Virus record (IMG/VR): IMGVR_UViG_3300025828_004984
Location: 1-40,159 of that record
Source of the DNA: a virus
DNA length: 40,159 nt
Strand: one strand, 5' to 3'
Shown: positions 19,801-26,333 of the stretch, piece by piece
Layout of the letters: each line of letters begins with the position of its first letter
How positions within the stretch are numbered: the stretch's first letter is position 1
Made by a program: the position numbers and the translations under genes
Notes under the pieces: generated by a model
Told to the model about the DNA's origin: nothing
Databases searched by the model: none
What the model saw: only the letters and a program-made list of their open reading frames with translations

Positions 19801-22006
19801 AACTTATGGAACATACATCCCGAAATCGATGAAGGATGTCCGTAAGGATTTGCAGATGCTGGCCGCGAACGGCTGGGTTTGGCAAGGTCCGGTAAATGGC
19901 AACATCAGGTTTGCTCCGCCTGACCGTTTCTATGAATGGGCGAAACGCCAACCTGACTCATGGAAGCAGCAATTCGGTGAGCGCCTTATGCGTGGCGGGA
20001 TTGTTCCGCGCGAATTCGGGCTTCATCCGAAGCAGGGCAACAACCAGTCAGTCATTCGTGAACTCAAGAAGCGCGTCGAAAAGGTTTATGGCGAAGGCGC
20101 TTGGGCTGACATGCAGAAGAACGCCAAGAATGATGGCATCGGCAAGGTTGGCAACGTGCCATCAGTTGTGTCATCTGGTGGCGGCATGCAAAGTGCACGC
20201 GGTGGCCGTTCACGAATTCGTGGCGCACAGGACGAAATCACCGGCGCATCCGGACTTGGAGGCGGCATGCGTGCTGGCCGTCGCCGCTTCGGCTCCGGTC
20301 GTAACGGCATCAAGAAAGTTGATGACCGTGACGGCAAGATCATGGAGCAGTTGACGCCGGAACAACGCGAAAAAATGATCGAAGCGATCAAGGAGCGCGA
20401 AGGCCAGTTGGCTTGGGCGATGACACAAAACGGCCTGTTCCGCCCCATCCGCAACACGATGGAAGACGATGGGCGCTACGAAGGCATGTCTCTCGATGAA
20501 AGAAAGCGTGTCCCTATCGACACAGACTTGATTCCTCGCATGCAGCAGCGGCTTGACGACGCGCTTCGTGATGGCGACATCACCGAGGAGGCCCATGCGG
20601 CTTTCCAGAAACAGTTGAACGACATCAAGACGCTCAACAACATGCGTGAATCGAACAAGTTTGATTTCATCGAGCACCTCCACGAACCTTCTCGCAAGGA
20701 AATCGTGAAGCGGGCACGATCCAAAGATAAGAGCATCCCAACTCTTGCCGCTTTGGACGGTGCCGGCGAGTCAACGTTCTTCAACGAAGAGGCGTTTGGT
20801 TCTGCTCAGGGTGCGGCCGAGACCGTGTCTGAGCGAGCAGCCCGTCGCCGTGGCAAGCGTCGCCGTCCTCTTTTCGACCGTCTCCTTGACCCAGACCCCA
20901 GCAGGGCGCAGCGTAGAGCAAACCGTCGTGCCCGCCGTCAGGGACGTGGTGGACGTCGAGCCACCGATGTGGACCTCGCTGAAACAATTCGTTTGCGTCG
21001 CCGGCTTGCCCGTCAGATGCGTCGTTTGCGTCGACGTCTGCGTGGTGAAAGGAACGAGAAGTCGATTCGCGAGGCTCTTGAAGCGAAGCGTTCAGCACAC
21101 CCGTTGAAGCGCGACAAACTCGGCCGTCCAGTCGTTGACGCAGAATTCCTCAAGCACATGTCCAGCCTGAAGCGCCTCAAGGACGAACGCGATCGTGGTG
21201 AGCGGAACAGCGAAACGAAGGACGATTTCCTTCGTGACCTGTGGGAAAACGGCAACATGAACGCACTCCCCGAAATCCTTTCAGAAGACGAGGTGCAAGC
21301 ACTCCTCGATGCAGGCTGGAAGCCACTTCACCGTGGTGTTGGGCCAGACGGAACAGCCAACCAGTACTCCGATGCTTACCGTGAAGACCGCGACTCTCGC
21401 TTCATTTCAGACCCGCATCGACGCGCCTACGGCACCGGTGAATATTGGGCTCCTGAAGGAAGCGGACACTGGGGTGGATACGGCAAAGGCATGGTCGGGT
21501 TCGTCGACCCCAACGGACGAAAGATCAGCGGCCGAGACATCGAAAGCATCAAAGACAAGCACAACACTCTCCGCAAGGAACTGTCTGCTCTGATGGCCGA
21601 ATTGGGAGATGGCGCGCTGAAAGGCGAAGATCCCGCAAACGCCGTCACTCAGATTCGTACCCGCATCAAAGAAGCGGAAGAGCGTCTTGGAGTCGCTGGT
21701 CTTTTGGAAAGCGAAATGGGTCAGATTTATAGCCAGTGGCTAGACATGTATGCCGGAATGAAGCCGGATGATGCTGGCCGATCCGACGCATGGGATTCGT
21801 TCGAGTACCTCCAAGACCTCACCCGTCTCGACTCTGGCTATTACGCCGCATTCCTTGGCTACGACTATGTCGAGCACAACGGCGTAACCCTCGTACACAA
21901 CCGTGGAACGGTTGCTGTGGCTGATACCGCTAGCGCAATCAGCGGCGGAGAAGCCAGCCAGATGTTGAGCAAGGCCAAAGAGGGCGATGGGGTTAAGTTC
22001 CCATAA
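16805..22006 (+). CDS. Giant modular virion protein with repeated GG[ML]xSxR motifs and ART-like C-terminus
   Basis: A 1733-residue protein starting at GTG 16805, with a strong GGAGGT ribosome site at 16795-16800 and an overlap with the preceding stop. Residues 1-235 form an N-terminal domain, followed by a degenerate DGDRDG calcium-type loop (~239). From residue 416 to 1159 there are eight GG[ML]xSxR-like motifs, each 95-175 residues apart at most, enclosing acidic helical units; one begins with the DIDLTMEEVGYL pattern. A very basic Arg-rich segment (~1365-1420) may contact DNA. The C-terminal ~240 residues look ADP-ribosyltransferase-like: R1510 in LHRG, YGTGEY (~1542), and GYDY with VTLVHNRGTVAV (~1685 onward), the same arrangement as at the end of the 2421-residue protein. 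No portal, tail-tape or lysozyme motif seen. Virion effector role is inferred. Confidence 0.75.
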   Translation: MKQYALVKDTITGDTYGVVIRENGSETCLAVKTDAEAWADGFNDMHTKSLDDDLPYGVRIGDFRGMTEAEEVIVNEMALTKQDLRLPNRDVLTLIDSQRTDIATDPISVKDAPIAFFGESAEKAVDYKVRAFISDMARGSVLAKARNSKLGIERKGLVFKSRNNDQYLREDLANMAMGYGPLRRAAKDVFHAKQDILDDHDGYRLDDQFDLHVKALGPKLGGGLRAAPRGMAFVDITGRVDGDRDGIVFEGVTGMERPIIPRFIVPQGMARRVSRALEGDSMEIEKRRRAGERDLGIDQATLNDRLGNDARFLQAAPGTQGQQSRRATRRTGRIGGGAELLGPKRNRPGNEDYPRMDPERVARLRLERFVQETSPSGRARQNRIINTPGADGGPSRRAVRERSGRVIPEPPARDRGGMRSQRQSQRTDWTGDGKPFYLRNDPQSELVAKRRDEFGRLEEIYRNTETGKFFGRQTGFSDYDTEGISIRDGDKRQFDTAEEVQRVAEADSLSQFNGSNGLRSQRATGDDIRATLSRIDKAEGGYASLGDDLFDNIRFAADYLDGNTDANSDDAFDFLLAALTGVRDNKDIKPKDRRELEKQINDALRRHSMLQPKMGGMRSRRSENEDGSVPEGDFVDIDLTMEEVGYLSDIVDSIRDDIAAANDSEADELWQEFSDAIEDAAAGVDVVRLDRADAERLREMLEDLYTAEVEQGNPSPEEGDVLDLLGRAIDSPDGVWVSPSIEDNGGTRLSTGGMGSRRRVRAGESFGPEARYNVEEIDGDRALVYDNMNRTSEWRDLDTISPDDTPSRFEGGGGLASRRMTPEQMAEKRNEMERDLRSRAARELGVSDEEYAEMEKYIDDLPFDDDSAEWPGEIEDAGESRGGPTGQRTSWGARVSESDEVREGIFPDGPMEGSRWTFNRNEFYSEDTFDDPGESLEGTQTLTVDTPNGTRITYSSGLEDAPSIERVQKISGNGGLRASRGGGDTANSLAPSQPSSNPKTYGTYIPKSMKDVRKDLQMLAANGWVWQGPVNGNIRFAPPDRFYEWAKRQPDSWKQQFGERLMRGGIVPREFGLHPKQGNNQSVIRELKKRVEKVYGEGAWADMQKNAKNDGIGKVGNVPSVVSSGGGMQSARGGRSRIRGAQDEITGASGLGGGMRAGRRRFGSGRNGIKKVDDRDGKIMEQLTPEQREKMIEAIKEREGQLAWAMTQNGLFRPIRNTMEDDGRYEGMSLDERKRVPIDTDLIPRMQQRLDDALRDGDITEEAHAAFQKQLNDIKTLNNMRESNKFDFIEHLHEPSRKEIVKRARSKDKSIPTLAALDGAGESTFFNEEAFGSAQGAAETVSERAARRRGKRRRPLFDRLLDPDPSRAQRRANRRARRQGRGGRRATDVDLAETIRLRRRLARQMRRLRRRLRGERNEKSIREALEAKRSAHPLKRDKLGRPVVDAEFLKHMSSLKRLKDERDRGERNSETKDDFLRDLWENGNMNALPEILSEDEVQALLDAGWKPLHRGVGPDGTANQYSDAYREDRDSRFISDPHRRAYGTGEYWAPEGSGHWGGYGKGMVGFVDPNGRKISGRDIESIKDKHNTLRKELSALMAELGDGALKGEDPANAVTQIRTRIKEAEERLGVAGLLESEMGQIYSQWLDMYAGMKPDDAGRSDAWDSFEYLQDLTRLDSGYYAAFLGYDYVEHNGVTLVHNRGTVAVADTASAISGGEASQMLSKAKEGDGVKFP
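17519..17578 (+). other. DxDxDG calcium-loop module, degenerate copy
   Basis: Encodes RVDGDRDGIVFEG, ending in Glu-Arg-Pro. The loop acids and the closing Arg-Pro match the copies at 11730 and 23003, but the leading RFDPNA part is lost. Confidence 0.55.
18050..20281 (+). repeat. Eight GG[ML]xSxR motif copies in the 1733-residue protein
   Basis: Copies start at 18050 (GGMRSQR), 18350 (NGLRSQR), 18647 (GGMRSRR), 19058 (GGMGSRR), 19241 (GGLASRR), 19724 (GGLRASR), 20180 (GGMQSAR) and 20261 (GGMRAGR). The first two also share 14 identical bases. Spacings of about 80-490 nt make this the densest cluster of the motif in the window. Confidence 0.8.
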
Positions 22007-22008
22007 GT

Positions 22009-22014
22009 TAGGAT
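22009..22014 (+). promoter_or_regulatory. Possible -10 element (TAGGAT)
   Basis: TAGGAT fits the TAnnnT -10 consensus and ends 6 nt before the ATG at 22021. The AGGA inside it is also a plausible Shine-Dalgarno at 7-nt spacing, so promoter and ribosome site cannot be told apart here. Confidence 0.35.
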
Positions 22015-22020
22015 TTAAGC

Positions 22021-22353
22021 ATGGCTGAAGAAAAAGACCCCACAGCGTTTGCAGAGATGCACAACAAGATGTCTCTGGTCGCCTCGTACCCTCCGTTCTC
22101 ACTCGATGAGGACGTTCATAAAGATTTCCTTATGAAGGTGCGTGAGGCTGAGAGCGTCGAAGACTTCGAGAAAATCGGTGAGGAGTTCGCCGAGGAAATC
22201 GAAGATGCCGAGATGTACCAGAAGCGTTATGGGACAACGGTTGAAGGTGCTTTCGAGGCGCAGCAGGCCGCAGCGGAACTTGCCGACATGTCCATGGGAG
22301 ACGACAATCTCGTCGTTATCGCACCACAGTTTTTGAGCCAGTACAAGGACTGA
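22021..22353 (+). CDS. Small acidic hypothetical protein
   Basis: A 110-residue acidic, helical protein with no cysteines and no recognisable motif. It lies 14 nt after the 1733-residue gene and 1 nt before the next start, so it is in the head operon. Size and acidity would suit a small head accessory or chaperone role, but no direct evidence exists. Confidence 0.75.
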   Translation: MAEEKDPTAFAEMHNKMSLVASYPPFSLDEDVHKDFLMKVREAESVEDFEKIGEEFAEEIEDAEMYQKRYGTTVEGAFEAQQAAAELADMSMGDDNLVVIAPQFLSQYKD

Positions 22354-22354
22354 C

Positions 22355-23974
22355 ATGTCAGGGGAGGCCAAGGACAAGGCTTCCGCTTTGCGGAGAGCAC
22401 AAGAACTTGGCTGTTCTGGCGCGCACAAGCACCCCGACGGCGGCTGGATGGCGTGCGAAACCCACGAAGAATACGAACGCCTTGAGGCTGAGGAAGAACG
22501 GGAAGAAAAATCGGTTCTTTCCCGAATGCATGATTTCCAAAGCGTCCGTGAACGCAAAGGCCGTCGCAAAAAGAAGAAAAACAAGAAGACGTGGGAAAAA
22601 CTTGGCGAACGCGGAGTTGCGTCGATTGACACCATCCCCGGCGGAGGCCTTGTTTCTGGATCCGTAGGCAAAGCGGCTTCAGCCATCCCACACGAAGGCG
22701 ACGAAGATGTTTTCACCGACATCAGATCCGCACGCAGGCGCGCCCGCCAATTGGGATGCATTGGTGTCGCTCGGCGTCGTTCACGAAACGGAACAACTGT
22801 CTGGACGCCGTGCAGCAACATCACCGACTACGCACGCCGGACAGGGACTACTGCTCTGGGACGTCGTTATCAGGCGAGGTTGGCTCGTCAAGAAGCGCGC
22901 CGTCTCGTTGAAGAAGAGTTCCTGAGGACGCGCAAGCGTTACAAACGCAAGGTTTCCCTGCACGAAGAACTCAATGGCAAATCGTTGGGTCGGCGGGCTC
23001 AACGCTTCGATCCGAATGCTGTTGATGGTGACAACGACGGCATGGTTCAGGACGGAAGCGCTTTCCAGCGTCCTGTGACCCCAAAGGCTCCAAGTGCTTT
23101 CGATCTGAAAAAGCACACGAAATTGTGGAACTCGGTGCTTCAAGACGATCCGGGTTACATGCGTGAAGCACCCGCGTCTGTCCTTTCAGGGATCACCCCA
23201 GAAAACCGGGCTCGCTTCGCCGAAATTCAGGACGGAATGCGGCACTCGCGTATCGGTGCTGGTGGACGAACCGCTGCAAAGAAAATCTTGGACAAAGTCG
23301 AACCGCAGCACCGCAACAAGCCACCCGGATCACGAAAAGTGCATTTTGTCGGCGGAACAACAGGTGCTGGAAAAACCACGTTGATGGAAGACGGAACGCT
23401 GAACGTTCCCGATTCGAATGCGGCTGCCGTTATTGATCCCGACGAGATCAAGAAAGGTCTAGAGGGCTACGACAACGGTCGAGGCGCCAGTTTGGTGCAT
23501 GAAGCATCACGTCAAGCAACTGACAAAACCATGGATTCCGCACGGGATTTAGGCACTGACATCGTTGTGACTGGCACCGGTAAGCGTACTGAGCACTTGC
23601 AGTGGGCACGCAATAACGGATACAGCACTGCTGGCCATTTTGTGTACATCCCAGATGACGTTGCCGACAAACGTCTTGCCGAACGCAACGCTAGAAACAG
23701 GGAACAAGGCGGACCTGTTCTTCCCGGCCATTTCGGTAGCCAAATCGCAGGAGAAATGCGTGCAATCGTTCCGCGCCAGATCACCAGCGGGCTATATGAC
23801 GAATTTTACTTGTGGAACAACAACGTTCAACCACCCTCACTGATTGCAAAACGCACCCCTGATGGCGAGTTCGAAATCAATGACGATGAGGCATTTTCTG
23901 CCTTCTTTGGAGCCCGTGGGGCCCAACAAGTGCTGGGATATTGGCAATCTCAGTCCAGAACACCCGAAAATTAA
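22355..23974 (+). CDS. Zeta-toxin-type P-loop kinase fused to head-module N-terminus
   Basis: A 539-residue protein. The N-terminal part has two copies of a short Cys module (LGCSG...GWMAC at ~18-34 and LGCIG...VWTPC at ~134-153) around a Lys-rich stretch. A DxDxDG calcium-loop module follows at ~217-240. The C-terminal ~220 residues match zeta toxins: Walker A GTTGAGKTT (~334-342), the VIDPDEIKKGL strand-helix (~359), VHEASRQATDKTM, and NREQGGPVLPGHF near the end, where zeta proteins bind substrate. Zeta toxins phosphorylate UDP-N-acetylglucosamine and poison cell-wall synthesis. No epsilon-like antitoxin is visible next to it, so it may be kept inactive by packaging or have another substrate. 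It is the last gene before the capsid leader region. Confidence 0.8.
   Translation: MSGEAKDKASALRRAQELGCSGAHKHPDGGWMACETHEEYERLEAEEEREEKSVLSRMHDFQSVRERKGRRKKKKNKKTWEKLGERGVASIDTIPGGGLVSGSVGKAASAIPHEGDEDVFTDIRSARRRARQLGCIGVARRRSRNGTTVWTPCSNITDYARRTGTTALGRRYQARLARQEARRLVEEEFLRTRKRYKRKVSLHEELNGKSLGRRAQRFDPNAVDGDNDGMVQDGSAFQRPVTPKAPSAFDLKKHTKLWNSVLQDDPGYMREAPASVLSGITPENRARFAEIQDGMRHSRIGAGGRTAAKKILDKVEPQHRNKPPGSRKVHFVGGTTGAGKTTLMEDGTLNVPDSNAAAVIDPDEIKKGLEGYDNGRGASLVHEASRQATDKTMDSARDLGTDIVVTGTGKRTEHLQWARNNGYSTAGHFVYIPDDVADKRLAERNARNREQGGPVLPGHFGSQIAGEMRAIVPRQITSGLYDEFYLWNNNVQPPSLIAKRTPDGEFEINDDEAFSAFFGARGAQQVLGYWQSQSRTPEN
22385..22840 (+). repeat. Duplicated LGCxG...W..C module
   Basis: Unit one is 22385-22483 and unit two is 22727-22840, in the same gene. 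Both show Ala/Arg helix, LGC-x-G, a basic loop, Trp-x-(Ala/Pro)-Cys and then a Tyr about six residues on. The paired cysteines suggest a small metal or disulfide unit. Confidence 0.6.
23003..23074 (+). other. DxDxDG calcium-loop module, copy 2
   Basis: Encodes RFDPNAVDGDNDG, VQDGS and a closing Gln-Arg-Pro. Almost identical in layout to 11730-11801 in a different gene, and placed just upstream of the kinase domain as a linker. Confidence 0.7.
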
Positions 23975-24107
23975 ATACCCAAAAAAGTACGGTTGTTCCC
24001 ATACATAACACTGACATGTTGTAAATTAGATGTGATAGGGCGGGTGCTTACCTAGCGCTGTAAAACCATCCATCTTTAAAAATCTTCATCACAGGGAGAA
24101 GATCAAC
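23975..24107 (+). promoter_or_regulatory. Capsid leader region with strong ribosome binding site
   Basis: This 133-nt gap is the longest between + strand genes in the head module. It is AT-richer than its surroundings and ends with AGGGAGAAG (24093-24101), a strong Shine-Dalgarno 6 nt before the capsid ATG. A promoter is expected here because the capsid is needed in far greater amounts than its neighbours, but I could not find a convincing -35/-10 pair; TTGTTC at 23993 and TAAATT at 24022 are too far apart. No terminator hairpin seen. Confidence 0.5.
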
Positions 24108-25442
24108 ATGGCAGATACCAGCCGCATCAAGGAGTTGCAGTCCGCGCTCCAAGAGAAGACCGCCGAAAACAAGGCGATCGCCGATTCGTTCAAGGTCGAG
24201 GAAGGCGTGGTCGTCGTTGACGCCGCGCAGAAGTCCGCTTTCGACCAGAACATGAAGGACATCAAGGAAATCAAGAGCCTCATCGCTGGCCTTGAGAGCC
24301 TCAACGAGGTCGACCAGTGGGGTTCCTCGCAGGCCGACGAGAGCGTTGCCGCCAAGGCTGCCGCTTTCGAGTCGGTTCGCGAAGAGGTCGCTCACAAGTT
24401 CGGCACCGTGGGCGAGGCCTTCCTTGAGTCGGAAGAGTTCAAGAGCCTTCAGGGCGGCAAGAACGGTGCGAACATGCACTCGCCGTTCCAGTACAAGGGT
24501 GCTCTCACCACCGCTAACGGTTACAACGTCAAGGACATCTACTCGGCCATGCCTTCCGGCACCCCGGGTCAGTTTGGTTCGATCCAGCGCGATCCGATCG
24601 TGATCCCGCCGCAGCGCACCAAGCGCGTCCGTGACCTGTTCCCGGTTCGCACCACCTCGGCTGCGATCATCGAGTACTTCCGCATGACCGGCTTCACCAA
24701 CAACGCGGCGACCGTCGCGGAGCGTGGCACTGAGGGTGGCAACCCCGTCTTCGGCGCCAAGCCGCAGTCGACGATGACCTTCGAGGGCGTGCAGGCCCCC
24801 GTTCGGACCATCGCGCACTGGGAGGCTGCTCACCGCAACGTGCTCGCCGACGAGCCGCAGTTGCGTTCGATCATCGACAACGAGTTGATGTACGGCCTCC
24901 GTCTTCAGGAGGACGCTCAGATCCTCGACGGTGACGGCACTGGTGAGAACCTGACCGGCGTCCTTCAGACCACGGGCATCCAGACCTATGACTGGAGCGA
25001 CGGCGCTCTGACCCCGGTTCCGGACACCAAGGCTGACGCGATTCGTCGCGCCGCTACCCTCGCGTTCCTCGCCTACTACGAGCCGACCGGTGTCGTTCTT
25101 CACCCGAACGACTGGGAGGACATCGAGTTGACGAAGGACAGCAACGGCCAGTACCTCGTCGCCGTGTCGGTCGCCCTTGGTGGCGAGCCTCGCGTGTGGC
25201 GCATGCCGGTCGTCGAGACCCCGGCCATCAGCGAGGGCACCGCTCTCGTCGGTGCGTTCGGTACCGGCGCCCAGTTGTACGACCGTGAGCAGGCGAACAT
25301 CCGGATCTCCGAGCAGCACTCGGACTTCTTCGTTCGCAACGCGATCGTCGTGCTCGCTGAGCAGCGTCTGGCCCTCGCGGTCAAGCGTCCGGAGGCCTTC
25401 GTGAAGATTGACTTCACCAACGGCGGCCCGGTTGCTCCCTGA
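24108..25442 (+). CDS. Major capsid protein, HK97 fold
   Basis: A 444-residue protein with the layout of HK97-type major capsid proteins that carry a built-in scaffold. Residues 1-~110 are a charged coiled-coil delta domain, then a flexible stretch (~115-165) before the coat domain. The coat part shows the usual RVRDLFPV strand and E-loop region (IIEYFRMTGF), an acidic spine helix region (GLRLQEDAQILDGDGTGENLTGV), the VVLHPNDWEDI helix entry, and a C-terminal pattern where RISEQHSDFFVRNAIVVLAEQRLALAVKRPEAF is the typical P-domain ending. Codon choice is shifted to C/G at third positions compared with neighbours, as expected for the most highly expressed phage gene. A strong ribosome site precedes it and a terminator follows. 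Confidence 0.93.
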   Translation: MADTSRIKELQSALQEKTAENKAIADSFKVEEGVVVVDAAQKSAFDQNMKDIKEIKSLIAGLESLNEVDQWGSSQADESVAAKAAAFESVREEVAHKFGTVGEAFLESEEFKSLQGGKNGANMHSPFQYKGALTTANGYNVKDIYSAMPSGTPGQFGSIQRDPIVIPPQRTKRVRDLFPVRTTSAAIIEYFRMTGFTNNAATVAERGTEGGNPVFGAKPQSTMTFEGVQAPVRTIAHWEAAHRNVLADEPQLRSIIDNELMYGLRLQEDAQILDGDGTGENLTGVLQTTGIQTYDWSDGALTPVPDTKADAIRRAATLAFLAYYEPTGVVLHPNDWEDIELTKDSNGQYLVAVSVALGGEPRVWRMPVVETPAISEGTALVGAFGTGAQLYDREQANIRISEQHSDFFVRNAIVVLAEQRLALAVKRPEAFVKIDFTNGGPVAP

Positions 25443-25482
25443 TCTAGGGAACATACTTGGCGGTGAATAACCGCTACGGATC

Positions 25483-25511
25483 AGCCCCCGGGGTAAAACC
25501 CGGGGGCTTTT
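25483..25511 (+). terminator. Intrinsic terminator after capsid gene
   Basis: A perfect 10-bp GC-rich stem (25483-25492 with 25499-25508), a 6-nt GTAAAA loop and a run of four T. It closes the head operon 40 nt after the capsid stop. Confidence 0.92.
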
Positions 25512-25519
25512 CCTTTGTG

Positions 25520-25525
25520 TAAAAT
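25520..25525 (+). promoter_or_regulatory. -10 element for a leaderless transcript (TAAAAT)
   Basis: TAAAAT lies 9 nt past the terminator T-run and ends 6 nt before the GTG at 25532. No ribosome site is present between them, so transcription probably begins on the start codon itself. Confidence 0.55.
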
Positions 25526-25531
25526 AGTGTT

Positions 25532-25705
25532 GTGGCAAAGAACAGCAACGCCGACAACGATTACTGGGAAGAGTACCGCCGATACGGCAAAGATTTCCGT
25601 GGCTCAGCAGAAGAACTCGAAGATCTTGCAACCGAGGATGACAAGCACGTCAGAATTGAAAGAAAAAAGCAAGCGCTTCGATACGTAGATGAATCAGGAA
25701 ACTGA
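25532..25705 (+). CDS. Small hypothetical protein, probable leaderless gene
   Basis: A 57-residue charged protein (MAKNSNADNDYWEEYRRYGK at its start) beginning with GTG directly downstream of a -10 box. It ends DESGN, and its TGA shares a base with the ATG of the nuclease gene (TGATG at 25703-25707). The start codon, the coupling and balanced codon use support it as real. No family recognised; it may regulate or accompany the nuclease. Confidence 0.65.
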   Translation: MAKNSNADNDYWEEYRRYGKDFRGSAEELEDLATEDDKHVRIERKKQALRYVDESGN

Positions 25706-26061
25706 TGTTCACGTACAGAGCCAAAGTTGAGCGTGTCGTAGACGGAGATACTGTTGATTTGATTCTCGACCTCGGCTTTGACATTCATTACTCTTGCCGG
25801 GTCCGTCTCCTCGGAGTTAATGCTCCAGAATCCCGCACCAAAGACCTTAAAGAAAAAGAAAAAGGTTTAGCCGCAAAAGCGTACGTGCAGGACTGGTTTG
25901 ATGGCCACCCAGAGGTTTACGTACAGACGTACAAAGATGCAAAGGGAAAGTACGGGCGGATCCTCGCAAATATTTTCGCCGACATGAGCCTAGAAGTCTG
26001 CCTCAACGAACAACTCGTTGACAGCGGCCACGCAGTTGAGTACTTTGGCGGCAAGCGATAA
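25705..26061 (+). CDS. Thermonuclease-like (SNase family) endonuclease
   Basis: A 118-residue single-domain protein of the staphylococcal nuclease family, which cleaves DNA or RNA using Ca2+. The family's elements are present: VVDGDTVDL near the start, CRVRLLGVNAPE (R34 and E42 match the catalytic Arg and Glu), KYGRIL (R85 matches the second catalytic Arg) and LNEQLVDSGHAVEY at the end. No signal peptide, so it acts in the cell, perhaps in host DNA breakdown, recombination or nucleotide salvage for the neighbouring reductase. Coupled to the small gene before it and to the next gene (TAATG). Confidence 0.92.
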   Translation: MFTYRAKVERVVDGDTVDLILDLGFDIHYSCRVRLLGVNAPESRTKDLKEKEKGLAAKAYVQDWFDGHPEVYVQTYKDAKGKYGRILANIFADMSLEVCLNEQLVDSGHAVEYFGGKR

Positions 26062-26333
26062 TGAGCGACACTCCCGGCTGGTGGGTTGATCCCAGCGACA
26101 TGGAGTGGGAGTTGGACGGAACGCCGAAAAAGGCGATCATGATTAAACGGCTACGAGAAAACGTGAAAATTATCTCGCTGATGCCGTTGACCTCCGACGT
26201 ATACGGGTGCTACCCATGCGAGGTCTACTGGATAGATGGCCCTGAGTGCTGGTCTTGCGGTGAACAAGGAATTCTTCTTGCCACCGCACAGACCAAACCA
26301 CAGATGGTGAAAGACGCCCACCGAACTATTTGA
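26061..26333 (+). CDS. Small zinc-ribbon-like hypothetical protein
   Basis: A 90-residue protein with two Cys pairs (CYPC and CWSC at ~50-66) that could hold one zinc ion, and a Trp-rich N-terminus. The ATG overlaps the nuclease stop. Its 3' end overlaps the end of the convergent reductase gene by 8 bp. Function unknown; DNA or RNA binding is possible from the zinc-ribbon pattern only. Confidence 0.75.
   Translation: MSDTPGWWVDPSDMEWELDGTPKKAIMIKRLRENVKIISLMPLTSDVYGCYPCEVYWIDGPECWSCGEQGILLATAQTKPQMVKDAHRTI

Noticed and set aside
24048-25631. Long open frame (527 codons) on the - strand opposite the capsid gene
   Set aside because: It mirrors the capsid gene, whose C/G-biased third positions suppress stops on the other strand. 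The product is low in recognisable motifs and lacks a ribosome site.
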